Assembly (NCBI GenBank): GCA_910579925.1 | Contig: CAJTVY010000003.1 | Location: 1-64,000 of the forward strand | Source: an uncultured Dorea sp. | GTDB taxonomy: Bacteria; Bacillota; Clostridia; Lachnospirales; Lachnospiraceae | DNA: 64,000 nt | Direction of reading: 5' to 3' | Shown here: positions 16,319 to 24,646 of the stretch, piece by piece | Position numbering within the stretch: the stretch's first letter is position 1 | How the letters are laid out: the number at the start of each line of letters is the position of its first letter | Notes under the pieces: model-generated | What the model was told of the DNA's origin: nothing | Seen by the model: the letters and a program-made list of their open reading frames with translations, nothing else | Databases searched by the model: none | Program-made: the position numbers and the translations under genes

Positions 16319-17134
16319 ATGAAGCAGAAGATGTTTGGAGAATTAGGAAATGCATTGAAGATTGATGTCGGATCCGGTGGAAAGAGCAACGAGAACGGGG
16401 AACATAAGGAAAAGGTTCTTTTGTCGGTTCAAAATACGCTGGCTGTCCGGCCGCCGAAGAAGCGAATCCGATTCCTGGAATTCATGCTTCGGCAGATTCC
16501 GTTTATGGGGCGGAAGTTTTGGACGGCCCAGGGAGCGGCTGCATTTGCAATGTCAGGAATCCTGTATCTGAGTGCGGCGGGAGAACTGGAAAGACTAAGT
16601 GTGCGCCACATTCCGCCGCTTATGGGAATCCTGGCGGTTATGCTGGTGATGTCTTCCATACCTTTTATATTAATGCCATACCGCTATCAGATGTATGAGA
16701 TTGAGATGGTCTCACGGATATCGCTCTCAAGGCTTCTTATGGCAAAGATGACGCTTCTGGCAGCAGAATACGTGATAGTTTTTGTATGCAGCGCAGGCGC
16801 CTTAACCGGCGCGGTAAATCTTTCGATGGTAAGACTTGCCTTTTATTTCGGGCTTCCGCTTCTGGCGGCGTGTACAGGATGCGTGCAGATTATAAGGCAT
16901 ACAGACAAATGGAAGGAAGATTCCCAGAGAGCCGGAGTGTGCGAAGGATACTGCGTCTGCCTTGGGGCAGTTCTGATCATTCTGTATGACAGGAAGCCGG
17001 CGCTCTATGAAAACATGGAAACGTGGAGTATCCTCAGCTTTCTCCTGTTTCTGGTTCTGATTCTTTCCGTCCGTCTGTGGATGAAAGAGAGCGCCAGGAT
17101 CGGCGGCCGGGCCGGAGTCATTGATCACATATAA
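16319..17134 (+). CDS. Multi-pass membrane protein of the ECF/ABC operon
   Basis: 271-aa protein not assigned to a named family. Residues 1-60 are hydrophilic and would face the cytoplasm. About six membrane helices follow, for example AAAFAMSGILYLSAAG, HIPPLMGILAVMLVMSSIPF and WSILSFLLFLVLILSVRLW. Its place directly after the sigma factor and before the ABC genes suggests it could hold the sigma factor (anti-sigma role through its N-terminal region) or be an exporter accessory subunit; neither is shown by motif. ATG 16319 lies behind GGAGAGGTG. Confidence 0.7.
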   Translation: MKQKMFGELGNALKIDVGSGGKSNENGEHKEKVLLSVQNTLAVRPPKKRIRFLEFMLRQIPFMGRKFWTAQGAAAFAMSGILYLSAAGELERLSVRHIPPLMGILAVMLVMSSIPFILMPYRYQMYEIEMVSRISLSRLLMAKMTLLAAEYVIVFVCSAGALTGAVNLSMVRLAFYFGLPLLAACTGCVQIIRHTDKWKEDSQRAGVCEGYCVCLGAVLIILYDRKPALYENMETWSILSFLLFLVLILSVRLWMKESARIGGRAGVIDHI

Positions 17135-17150
17135 AGAAAAGGAGGACTAT

Positions 17151-18029
17151 ATGGAACTTGAAATCTGTAACATTACGAAACAATATAAGGATAAGTGTGC
17201 TGTGGATGATGTTTCTCTGAAACTCACTCCAGGAGTATGGGGACTTCTGGGAGCGAATGGAGCGGGAAAGACGACTCTGATGCGTATGATTGCCGGAATC
17301 CTGCGCCCCACGTCCGGGTGCGTCAGATATGACGGGGTGGAGACTGAGACATTGAAGGAAGCCTTCCGGGATATCTTCGGATATCTGCCCCAGGAGTTCG
17401 GGTTTTATCCGGGATTTAGCGTGCAGGATTATCTGGAATACATTGCCGCTTTGAAGGGGCTGACGAAATCAGAATCGAAGGAGCGTATTCAGACGCTTTT
17501 AAAACGAGTGTCTCTTGAGAATGTCAGAAATAAGAAGATCTCGAAACTCTCCGGCGGTATGAAGCGCAGAGTCGGAATTGCACAGGCATTGCTTAACGAA
17601 CCGGAAGTGCTGGTGCTGGATGAACCAACCAGCGGTCTGGATCCAGGGGAACGGGTAAAGTTTAGAAATCTGCTGTCGGAATTTGCACAGGACAGGATCG
17701 TTCTGATCTCTACGCATATCGTGTCGGACATTGAGTACATCGCCACCTGTAATGCAGTTATGAAGGACGGGAGGATCATTGCCACGGGGAAGACGGAGGA
17801 ACTGGTGCGGATGGTGGACGGAAAAGTGTGGTCTGCCAGTATTGACGGAAGGGAACTTGGTTTCTACGAGCATAAAGTTCCTATGGTGAATATTTATAAT
17901 GAAGAAAACGGTGATGTGAAAGTACGCTATCTTTCCGGGACGGCAGTGATCCCAGGTTCAGAGAGTGAGAAACCCCGGATGGAAGATCTCTATCTGTGGC
18001 TGTTCCCGGAGAGTGCGAAGGAGGAATGA
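17151..18029 (+). CDS. ABC transporter ATP-binding protein
   Basis: 292-aa ATPase of an exporter-type ABC system. Walker A is GANGAGKTTLMRM, the Q-loop is YLPQEFGFYPGFSVQDYL, the signature is KLSGGMKRRVGIAQALL, and Walker B is VLVLDEPTSGLD; the switch His is in LISTHIVSDIEY. The C-terminal 60 residues are a typical accessory extension. ATG 17151 follows AAGGAGGAC at a proper distance. Its permease partner starts 5 bases after its stop. The cargo is unknown; peptides or lipids are the usual guess for ECF-linked exporters. Confidence 0.92.
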   Translation: MELEICNITKQYKDKCAVDDVSLKLTPGVWGLLGANGAGKTTLMRMIAGILRPTSGCVRYDGVETETLKEAFRDIFGYLPQEFGFYPGFSVQDYLEYIAALKGLTKSESKERIQTLLKRVSLENVRNKKISKLSGGMKRRVGIAQALLNEPEVLVLDEPTSGLDPGERVKFRNLLSEFAQDRIVLISTHIVSDIEYIATCNAVMKDGRIIATGKTEELVRMVDGKVWSASIDGRELGFYEHKVPMVNIYNEENGDVKVRYLSGTAVIPGSESEKPRMEDLYLWLFPESAKEE

Positions 18030-18033
18030 ATAT

Positions 18034-19272
18034 ATGGGACGATTAATATATCTGGAACTGAAACGGGTCGTATCTACCAGGACTGTCTGGATCATGCTGG
18101 CAGTAATCCTGCTTTTGTCGGCGGTAATGGCGTATTTCCCGATATCATATATGAAGACGAAACGTGTGGATGACCAGGGAAACGTGATCATGCTGGAAGG
18201 AAAAGCAGCGATTGATTATCAGAAGGAGAAAGAAAAGGAGATCAATGGAGAGGTTACAGAAGAAAAGATTCGCAGCGCAATCCAGGTATTCCGGGAATGC
18301 TATCAGGAGTATGGAGCAGTCTTTCCTCCGGAAATGCCAATAGAGGAATATGTCCGAAGAATTGAGCCGGTTTATCCGTTGCTGACATTGGTTGGAAATA
18401 CTTTGTCCCCGCAGGGCGTTACCCTGTATTCCATGACAGATGCAGACATTGCGCCGGAGGATGCATCGAAGCTTTATGAACAATACCGGGAAAGACTGAT
18501 TCTGGAAGGGAAGAGTGAGGACGAGCAGGAAAAGATTAAGGAACTGAGTAAAGATATCAGGATGCCTTTTACTTATATATCGGGTTATGAGATCTCATCG
18601 TATGACTATATGACACTCTATATATTGCTGATGATGCTGGTATTTGTGGTGATTATTTCACCCATATTTTCGGCAGAATACCAGACAGGAGCGGACAGTA
18701 TTCTGCGGTGTACCAGACATGGAAGGGTACGTCTGGCAATTGCAAAGATTGTGACAGCGATTCTGATATTTGTGCTGACTTTTCTGATCGGAACAGGAAT
18801 ATATATACTGATTACGGATCTGACTTTCGGAATCGAGGGGCTTCAGACGTCAATACAGATGGTGTGGCCTGCGTTGATGATTCCTGGATTTACGGCAGGT
18901 CAGACTCAGGCGGCAGTGGCGGCGGGATTGTTTTTGTCCATGGCGGCAACAGTAAGCATAACCTTGTTTTTGTCTGCAAAGTGCAGGAATGTACAGGATT
19001 CCCTGAAGATTGCGCTGCTGCTTGGCCTGCTGCCGATGATTCTGGCTGTGATCTCCTCGGCAAATCTGATAAAAATTATTCGCTGCATTCTCCCTTCTGG
19101 AGGGATCGGGCTTACGAATTCGTTTCTGTATGAATTGTTAGGGACAGATTTTGCCCATGTAGGGTCAGCCGTAATCTGGACGCCCTATCTGATAATCGGG
19201 GCCGCGTTGGTTGAGATTCCATTATTTCTGATACTGACGGTAAGAGTTTACTGCAGGCGTGAAGGCGTGTAA
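18034..19272 (+). CDS. ABC transporter permease (ABC-2 type)
   Basis: 412-aa permease with one N-terminal helix (TVWIMLAVILLLSAVMAYFP), an extracellular domain of about 160 residues (40-200) rich in Glu/Tyr, then five or six membrane helices. This topology fits ABC-2 family exporters. ATG 18034 is chosen because it sits 6-7 bases behind AAGGAGG of the preceding gene's last codons. It is the last gene of the sigma-factor operon. No clear terminator follows; a new promoter starts at 19280. Confidence 0.85.
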   Translation: MGRLIYLELKRVVSTRTVWIMLAVILLLSAVMAYFPISYMKTKRVDDQGNVIMLEGKAAIDYQKEKEKEINGEVTEEKIRSAIQVFRECYQEYGAVFPPEMPIEEYVRRIEPVYPLLTLVGNTLSPQGVTLYSMTDADIAPEDASKLYEQYRERLILEGKSEDEQEKIKELSKDIRMPFTYISGYEISSYDYMTLYILLMMLVFVVIISPIFSAEYQTGADSILRCTRHGRVRLAIAKIVTAILIFVLTFLIGTGIYILITDLTFGIEGLQTSIQMVWPALMIPGFTAGQTQAAVAAGLFLSMAATVSITLFLSAKCRNVQDSLKIALLLGLLPMILAVISSANLIKIIRCILPSGGIGLTNSFLYELLGTDFAHVGSAVIWTPYLIIGAALVEIPLFLILTVRVYCRREGV

Positions 19273-19279
19273 ATTATAT

Positions 19280-19308
19280 TTGCTGAAATGCACCGGATAT
19301 GCTATACT
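19280..19308 (+). promoter_or_regulatory. Sigma-A promoter of the DHH phosphoesterase gene
   Basis: TTGCTG (19280-19285), 17-bp spacer, TATACT (19303-19308), 48 bases upstream of the start codon. Confidence 0.65.
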
Positions 19309-19356
19309 AACCACAATGAAGTCGGATTTATTTGTGATAATGTGGGAGGAAGAAAC

Positions 19357-20277
19357 ATGAGACTGGTTACACGTTCTGATTTTGATGGTCTGGCATGTGG
19401 CGCGCTGCTTCTTGAAGCCGGAGTTATTGATAGTTGGAAATTTGCACATCCGAAGGATATACAGGACGGCCTGGTTCGGATTAATGAGAATGACTGTCTT
19501 GCCAATGTGCCTTTTGTCGAGGGGTGCGGTTTATGGTTCGACCATCATTCCAGCGAGCACGAGAGGATGGAACTGGAGGGGCGGTATCATGGTGAAAGCC
19601 GTACCAGTCCTTCCTGTGCAAGAATTATATATGAATACTACGGAGGGAAAGCCACATTTCCGCAGTTTGACGATCTGATGAAAGCGGTGGACAAGGTGGA
19701 TTCCGGGAGTCTGACCGTGAAGGAGATTCTGAATCCGTCAGGCTGGGTTCTGATCGGGTTTCTGATGGATCCCCGTACCGGATTAGGGAGATGGAGAAAA
19801 TTCTCCATTTCCAATTATGAACTGACGGAGAAGCTTATGGATGTCAGCCGTACTATGAAGACCGAAGAGATTCTTGCGATGCCGGATATTAAGGAGCGTA
19901 TCGAGACTTATATTGAGCAGACGGTGAAGTTCAGGGATATGATTTTAAAGCACACGATTGTAGACGGTAATGTAATCATCACGGATTTAAGAAATGTAGA
20001 TCCGATCTATTCCGGCAATCGTTTTATGATCTACAGTATGTATCCGCAGCAGAATATTTCTGTGTGGATCGTCAGCGGACGCAGAGGAAAAGGATGTTCC
20101 GCTGCAGTCGGTTACAGTATTCTGAACAGGACGGCCACCCTTGACGTGGGAAGCCTGATGTTAAAATATAACGGCGGAGGTCACCGTAAGGTAGGAACCT
20201 GCCAGTTTAGCGAGGAGAATATGTCGGAAGAACTTCTCAAGATGCTGGGAGAACTCTGTGAGATGGCCAACAGATAA
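19357..20277 (+). CDS. DHH-family phosphoesterase
   Basis: 306-aa predicted metal-dependent phosphoesterase. The metal-binding motifs are TRSDFDGLACGALLL near the start and LWFDHHSSEHERM (the DHH triad) near residue 60. The C-terminal substrate-binding GGGHRKVGTCQFS belongs to the DHHA1-type domain. Members cleave oligonucleotides, cyclic dinucleotides or polyphosphate; nothing here decides which. ATG 19357 lies behind GGGAGGAAG; a longer open frame upstream contains the promoter and is not used. Confidence 0.85.
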   Translation: MRLVTRSDFDGLACGALLLEAGVIDSWKFAHPKDIQDGLVRINENDCLANVPFVEGCGLWFDHHSSEHERMELEGRYHGESRTSPSCARIIYEYYGGKATFPQFDDLMKAVDKVDSGSLTVKEILNPSGWVLIGFLMDPRTGLGRWRKFSISNYELTEKLMDVSRTMKTEEILAMPDIKERIETYIEQTVKFRDMILKHTIVDGNVIITDLRNVDPIYSGNRFMIYSMYPQQNISVWIVSGRRGKGCSAAVGYSILNRTATLDVGSLMLKYNGGGHRKVGTCQFSEENMSEELLKMLGELCEMANR

Positions 20278-20367
20278 AATATCCAATATTTACATCAACA
20301 TTCCCCCTATGAACATGTGGTAGAATAAATCTGTATCTATCAACAGGAACAGGAGGAGGAAGACACG

Positions 20368-20727
20368 ATGGTACATGAGGCGAAAAGAGATGCTGAGGTG
20401 GACAAGGTCAGCAGGGTGTTTGGCGACTACATAAAAGAAAGCCCTTACCTTGACTGGCTGTGGTCTGACAAGCTGGGGTATGTCTTGATGCAGATTTCTT
20501 TCGAAGGCCAGGAGATCATGGAGAGCCATGTGATCATGGAGGCCGAAAGACTCTGCTGGATTCTGTTTAACGAGATTGCCGACGATGTGGTGCAAAGGAC
20601 ACCGAATGACCATGCCACGTATGAGGCGGATCTGTCGGAACGTGCCAGGATCCGGAAACGTCTTAAGCCCTACACAGATCAGCTGCCAGAGTATAGTTAT
20701 CTGTGTGAAAAACTGTGGGAGCAGTAG
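20368..20727 (+). CDS. Conserved hypothetical protein
   Basis: 119-aa soluble protein I do not recognise. It is acidic and mostly helical, with aromatic-rich YIKESPYLDWLWSDKLGYVL near residue 22 and a charged C-terminal half (SERARIRKRLKPYTDQLPEY). An excellent ribosome site (CAGGAGGAGGAAG) precedes ATG 20368. It is convergent with rqcH, and a palindromic repeat and a shared terminator lie between them. Confidence 0.65.
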   Translation: MVHEAKRDAEVDKVSRVFGDYIKESPYLDWLWSDKLGYVLMQISFEGQEIMESHVIMEAERLCWILFNEIADDVVQRTPNDHATYEADLSERARIRKRLKPYTDQLPEYSYLCEKLWEQ

Positions 20728-20737
20728 CCGGAATTTT

Positions 20738-20766
20738 GTAACAGGGCGGTTTATCTGAACTGTTAC
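20738..20766. repeat. REP-like palindromic element, copy 2
   Basis: Arms GTAACAG (20738-20744) and CTGTTAC (20760-20766). The 3' part CTGAACTGTTACG and the 5' flank CGGAATTT-GTAACAG match the copy at 9938-9971, but the loop differs. Both copies lie just behind a gene end. Confidence 0.6.
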
Positions 20767-20791
20767 GGTATTTTCTGTATCAGAACAGTTC

Positions 20792-20839
20792 CAGACATAG
20801 AAAACGTGCAGGATTAATCCTGCACGTTTTCTATGTCTG
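20792..20839. terminator. Perfect 48-nt palindrome acting as bidirectional terminator
   Basis: The two 24-base arms are exact reverse complements with no loop bases left over (centre GGATTAATCC). T runs flank the stem on each strand (CGTTTTC). It sits between convergent genes and runs into the last codons of rqcH, whose stop codon (20814-20816) is inside it. Confidence 0.8.
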
Positions 20840-22553
20840 AGATATCCGAATCTATCACCAGGGAATAGTTCGTATAATACACCACAAATCCGGGCTTTGC
20901 CCCGTTAGGTTTTTTGACATGCTTCTTCTCTACATAATCAATCTCGACCTTATCGCTTCCGCGGTTTCTGGAATAATAGGCGGCCAGCCGTCCGGCTTCT
21001 TCAAAAGTATGGTCGGGAAGTTCGTCTCCTCTGGATTTTACGATCACATGGGAGCCAGGCGCGCCTTTGGCGTGGAACCACCAGTCGTTTCCGCTGGCAA
21101 AGGAGAAGGTCAGCTCATCATTCTGCAGATTATTCTTCCCCACATACATATGGTATCCGTCGCTGGAAATATAGTGCATGGGTCTGCTGGTGAGCTTTAC
21201 TTTTTTCTTTGTAAATTTTCTGCGGATGTATCCGCTTTGCATCAATTCTTCTTTAATCTGCGCCAGGTCTGCCTCGTTCATGGCGATGTCCAGAGCGTTG
21301 CTGATGGATTCCAGATACTGGATATCGTCGGCGGTCTCCCGGATCAGTTCTGTGAGCGCTTCGAAAGTCCGTTTCTGCTTATTGTATCTGGCAAAGTATT
21401 TCTGTGAGTTTTCCTGGGGCGTCATGGTGGGATCTAAGGGGATGGTGATCTCCTGATCCGTGTAGTAATTCAAGGCCGTCAGTTCTTTGGATCCCGCGGG
21501 CAGGCTGTAGCCATAGATATTGATCAGTTCGCCGTAAACCTTATACTTGTCCCGGTTTTCGGTATCCTTAAGCTGTCTGGACTGCAGATCGTATTTCTTA
21601 CGGTTCCGCTCCAGAGCAGTCTGCACCACATGGCGCAGATCCGTGCTTTTCTGCCGGATTCTTGTGAGGGTGTTTTTCGTTGCGTAATATGTCCGAAGCA
21701 CCTGGGACATAGAGTGATATTCCTTCGCAGTCTCCCGACTGAAATGGGAGAGAGGAATTGCACAGAATTCCTTTGGCGCATTTTTCACATAGTAGACCGT
21801 AGGATGAAAGCTGCCAGTCCGGACATTCTCCATATAATACGAAAACTGCCGGTACAGGTGGGAAAGCATGTCTGAAGACAGATCCTGCGGAGTCATGCCG
21901 GATTCCAGGCCGGCAAGAGCGCAGATCTCTTCTGCCACTACAGGGCTGACCCCGGTAAAACTGGTATATACGGATTTGCCAAGAGGCGCAGGCTTGCTCT
22001 TCAGCGCCTGGATGAAATCATCTTCATCGACGGTCAGGGGATCAAGCTTGGCCATGGTGTCCGGTATAAAATATTCTCGTCCGGGCAGAACTTCCCGAAC
22101 GGAACTCATCTGCGCATTGACGTGTTTGATGCTGTCAATGATCCGGTTATTTTCGTCACAGAAAATAATGTTGCTGTGTTTCCCCATGATCTCTATGATC
22201 AGTTTCTTCTTACACAGATCTCCCAGCTCGTCCAGGTGTTCGATATCCAGATGGATAATCCGTTCCAGTCCGGGCTGTGAGACTTTGGTGATCCGTCCGT
22301 TTCCGATATGCTTGCGCAGAAGCATGCAGAAATTAGGAGCGGTCATAGGGCTTGGTTTGTTTTCGTCTGTCAGATATATCAAAGGAAGGGAGGCGCTTGC
22401 AGAGATATAAAGCCTGCACGCCCCGTCGGGTGTCTTGATGGTAAGCAGCAGCTCGTCCGTCTCTGGCTGCGCGATCTTTGTGATCCGTCCGCCGGTCAGA
22501 GAGTCCCTTAGTTCCTGCGTGACCGCCGCCACGGTAATTCCGTCAAATGCCAT
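20814..22553 (-). CDS. rqcH: RqcH/NFACT ribosome quality-control protein
   Basis: 579-aa Rqc2 homologue that binds peptidyl-tRNA on split 50S subunits and directs addition of C-terminal alanine tails for degradation; formerly called fibronectin-binding protein. The N-terminal NFACT-N domain opens AFDGITVAAVTQELRD and includes APNFCMLLRKHIGNGRITKV and EIMGKHSNIIF. A coiled-coil middle region (about 300-430) follows. The C-terminal NFACT-R domain has YHMYVGKNNLQNDELTF and WWFHAKGAPGSHVIVKS. Length is normal. Its promoter overlaps the divergent yicC promoter. Confidence 0.93.
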   Translation of the reverse strand: MAFDGITVAAVTQELRDSLTGGRITKIAQPETDELLLTIKTPDGACRLYISASASLPLIYLTDENKPSPMTAPNFCMLLRKHIGNGRITKVSQPGLERIIHLDIEHLDELGDLCKKKLIIEIMGKHSNIIFCDENNRIIDSIKHVNAQMSSVREVLPGREYFIPDTMAKLDPLTVDEDDFIQALKSKPAPLGKSVYTSFTGVSPVVAEEICALAGLESGMTPQDLSSDMLSHLYRQFSYYMENVRTGSFHPTVYYVKNAPKEFCAIPLSHFSRETAKEYHSMSQVLRTYYATKNTLTRIRQKSTDLRHVVQTALERNRKKYDLQSRQLKDTENRDKYKVYGELINIYGYSLPAGSKELTALNYYTDQEITIPLDPTMTPQENSQKYFARYNKQKRTFEALTELIRETADDIQYLESISNALDIAMNEADLAQIKEELMQSGYIRRKFTKKKVKLTSRPMHYISSDGYHMYVGKNNLQNDELTFSFASGNDWWFHAKGAPGSHVIVKSRGDELPDHTFEEAGRLAAYYSRNRGSDKVEIDYVEKKHVKKPNGAKPGFVVYYTNYSLVIDSDISDIENVQD

Positions 22554-22590
22554 AATCTGAACTCCTTTCTCTGGGTACTATTCTCAGCAT

Positions 22591-22619
22591 AGTATAACAT
22601 GGTTGACTCAATTTGCCAA
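22591..22619 (-). promoter_or_regulatory. Promoter of rqcH
   Basis: On the minus strand TTGGCA (22619-22614), 17-bp spacer, TATACT (22596-22591). It overlaps the -35 box and spacer of the divergent yicC promoter, so the two may compete for polymerase. Confidence 0.65.
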
Positions 22620-22631
22620 ATGTCTTATAAT
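22603..22631 (+). promoter_or_regulatory. Promoter of the yicC-gmk-rpoZ operon
   Basis: TTGACT (22603-22608), 17-bp spacer, perfect TATAAT (22626-22631), 47 bases before yicC. Confidence 0.75.
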
Positions 22632-22678
22632 GAATGAGTCAGATCATTTGAATATAATTTAAAGAAGAGGTTCATATC

Positions 22679-23560
22679 ATGATAAACAGTATGACAGGTT
22701 TCGGACGCTGCGAAAGCTCTGACGGGAACCGGAAATTCACCGTTGAGATGAAGGGTGTGAATCACCGGTATCTGGATGTAAATATCCGTATGCCCAAGAA
22801 GCTGAATTTATTTGAGACTGCAATCCGCAGCCGATTGAAACAGAGTATCCAGAGAGGTAAGGTAGACATCTTTATCACATATGAAGATCTGTCTGAGAAT
22901 CAGGCTTCTCTGAAGTATAATGAACAACTGGCAGGAGAGTACCTTGCCTGTTTTAAGCAGATGGAAGAGAAATTCTCTCTGGGAAACGACATCAGGGTTT
23001 CTACGCTTCTGCGCTGCCCGGAGGTGCTGACCATGGAAGAGCAGACGCTGAATGAGGAGGAACTGTGGAACGGACTTGAGAAGGCGCTTTTTGGAGCTAT
23101 CGGGCAATTTGTTGAGACGAGAACCCAGGAAGGACGGAATCTGCGGGAAGACATTTTAAAGAAGCTGGACGGGATGTTAAAGCTGGTGGATTTTATCGAG
23201 GAACGGTCGCCCCAGATCGTGGCGGAGTATCGGGAGAAGCTTGAGAACAAGGTGCGGGAACTGCTTGCGGACACGCAGATCGAAGAGGGAAGGATTGCCG
23301 CCGAGGTCGTGATATTTGCGGACAAGATCTGTACAGACGAGGAGATCGTAAGGCTTAGAAGCCACGTTGTACATATGAAGGAGACCCTGCAGTCTGAGGA
23401 GAGCGGAATCGGACGGAAGCTTGACTTTATTGCCCAGGAGATGAACCGGGAGGCGAACACCATCCTTTCCAAAGCTAATGATCTGGAGGTTTCCAATGCG
23501 GGAATTGATCTCAAGACGGAGATTGAGAAGGTAAGAGAGCAGATTCAGAATATTGAGTAA
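22679..23560 (+). CDS. yicC: YicC-family endoribonuclease
   Basis: 293-aa member of the YicC/YloC family, shown in E. coli and B. subtilis to act as a metal-dependent endoribonuclease. The N-terminus MINSMTGFGRCESSDGN and VNHRYLDVNIRMPKKL are diagnostic. The C-terminal part EEGRIAAEVVIFADKICTDE and GRKLDFIAQEMNREANTILS is the most conserved. It heads an operon with gmk and rpoZ. The small remA gene often found between yicC and gmk is absent; only 50 bases separate the two. Confidence 0.92.
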   Translation: MINSMTGFGRCESSDGNRKFTVEMKGVNHRYLDVNIRMPKKLNLFETAIRSRLKQSIQRGKVDIFITYEDLSENQASLKYNEQLAGEYLACFKQMEEKFSLGNDIRVSTLLRCPEVLTMEEQTLNEEELWNGLEKALFGAIGQFVETRTQEGRNLREDILKKLDGMLKLVDFIEERSPQIVAEYREKLENKVRELLADTQIEEGRIAAEVVIFADKICTDEEIVRLRSHVVHMKETLQSEESGIGRKLDFIAQEMNREANTILSKANDLEVSNAGIDLKTEIEKVREQIQNIE

Positions 23561-23610
23561 TGGGCGGCGTGCCGGCCGCCAGATTACATTAAAAGAAAGA
23601 GGACAAGTTC

Positions 23611-24231
23611 ATGGGCGAGAGAGGGATTCTGACTGTGGTATCCGGCTTTTCGGGAGCCGGAAAGGGTACGGTTATGAAAGAAATCATGGGGCGGTATGAG
23701 AATTATGCGTTGTCGATTTCCGCCACAACCAGAAAGCCAAGGCCTGGCGAGGAAGATGGACGGGAATATTTCTTTAAAACCGTAGAAGAATTTGAAAAAA
23801 TGATTGCGAAAGAGGAACTGATAGAGTATGCTAGGTATGTGGACAATTATTATGGGACACCGAAGGCATACGTGGTGGAACAGTTAGAGGCGGGGAAAGA
23901 CGTAATCCTGGAGATTGAGATCCAGGGGGCTCTGAAGGTTAAGGAGAAGTTTCCCCAGACGCTGCTTCTGTTCATTACTCCTCCTACGGCCAGAGAGTTA
24001 AGGAACCGGCTTAAGGGGCGGGGAACCGAGACGGAAGACGTAATCAACGGCCGTATGGACCGTGCCAAAGAAGAGGCTGAGGGAATGGATCAGTATGATT
24101 ATCTGATTGTGAATGACGTGCTTGAAGAGTGCGTAGAGCAGGTGCATCAGATTATTCAGGGAGAACACAGAAGATGTTGCCGTAATAAAGCATTTATAAA
24201 GCATATGAAGGAAGAACTGAAAGGAGAATAG
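23611..24231 (+). CDS. gmk: Guanylate kinase
   Basis: 206-aa nucleotide kinase converting GMP and ATP to GDP and ADP. P-loop GFSGAGKGTVMKEIMG lies at the N-terminus. The GMP-binding region includes SISATTRKPRPGEEDGREYFF and YARYVDNYYGTPKAYV. The lid contains NRLKGRGTETEDVINGRM. Length is normal. ATG 23611 follows AAAGAGGAC. rpoZ starts 3 bases after its stop. Confidence 0.96.
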   Translation: MGERGILTVVSGFSGAGKGTVMKEIMGRYENYALSISATTRKPRPGEEDGREYFFKTVEEFEKMIAKEELIEYARYVDNYYGTPKAYVVEQLEAGKDVILEIEIQGALKVKEKFPQTLLLFITPPTARELRNRLKGRGTETEDVINGRMDRAKEEAEGMDQYDYLIVNDVLEECVEQVHQIIQGEHRRCCRNKAFIKHMKEELKGE

Positions 24232-24234
24232 TGT

Positions 24235-24531
24235 ATGCTGCACCCATCTTACACAGATTTAATGAAAGTAGTGAATAAGGATGTTGAAGAAGGCGAGACA
24301 AAGATTGTGAACAGCCGGTATTCCATCGTTATGGCCACTGCAAAGAGAGCCAGGGAGATCATTGACGGCAATATGCCGCTGGTGCCGGTAAAAAGCGGCG
24401 AGAAGCCGCTGTCCGTCGCGATTGATGAACTGAACCAGGCTAAGATTAAAGTTGCTGCAGAAGATGAGAGAAAAGAGATCAGAGAGCCGGAAGGGCAGGA
24501 GCAGGCTGTGATGGAAGAAGCTGTGGAGTAA
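24235..24531 (+). CDS. rpoZ: RNA polymerase omega subunit
   Basis: 98-aa omega subunit that helps assemble RNA polymerase. The conserved core is NSRYSIVMATAKRAREIID, then SGEKPLSVAIDELNQAKIKV. The Glu-rich tail is variable, as usual. It ends the yicC-gmk-rpoZ operon and a terminator hairpin follows. Confidence 0.92.
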   Translation: MLHPSYTDLMKVVNKDVEEGETKIVNSRYSIVMATAKRAREIIDGNMPLVPVKSGEKPLSVAIDELNQAKIKVAAEDERKEIREPEGQEQAVMEEAVE

Positions 24532-24576
24532 AAAGACAGACAAAATCAGTTTCTCCGGTTAAGATACAGGCGATAG

Positions 24577-24607
24577 AGGCAGGTGCCGCAAGGTATCTGC
24601 CTTTCTT
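24577..24607 (+). terminator. Intrinsic terminator between rpoZ and rimO
   Basis: AGGCAGGTGCC (24577-24587) pairs with GGTATCTGCCT (24592-24602) around a GCAA tetraloop, with two G-U pairs, followed by TTCTT. The T run is weak, so partial readthrough into rimO is likely. Confidence 0.65.
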
Positions 24608-24646
24608 ACACAGATGATTCATGGTGGAGACTAAGAAGGAGGAAGG

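Noticed and set aside
20919..22410. Several plus-strand frames inside rqcH
   Set aside because: Antisense shadows of a well-recognised 579-aa gene.
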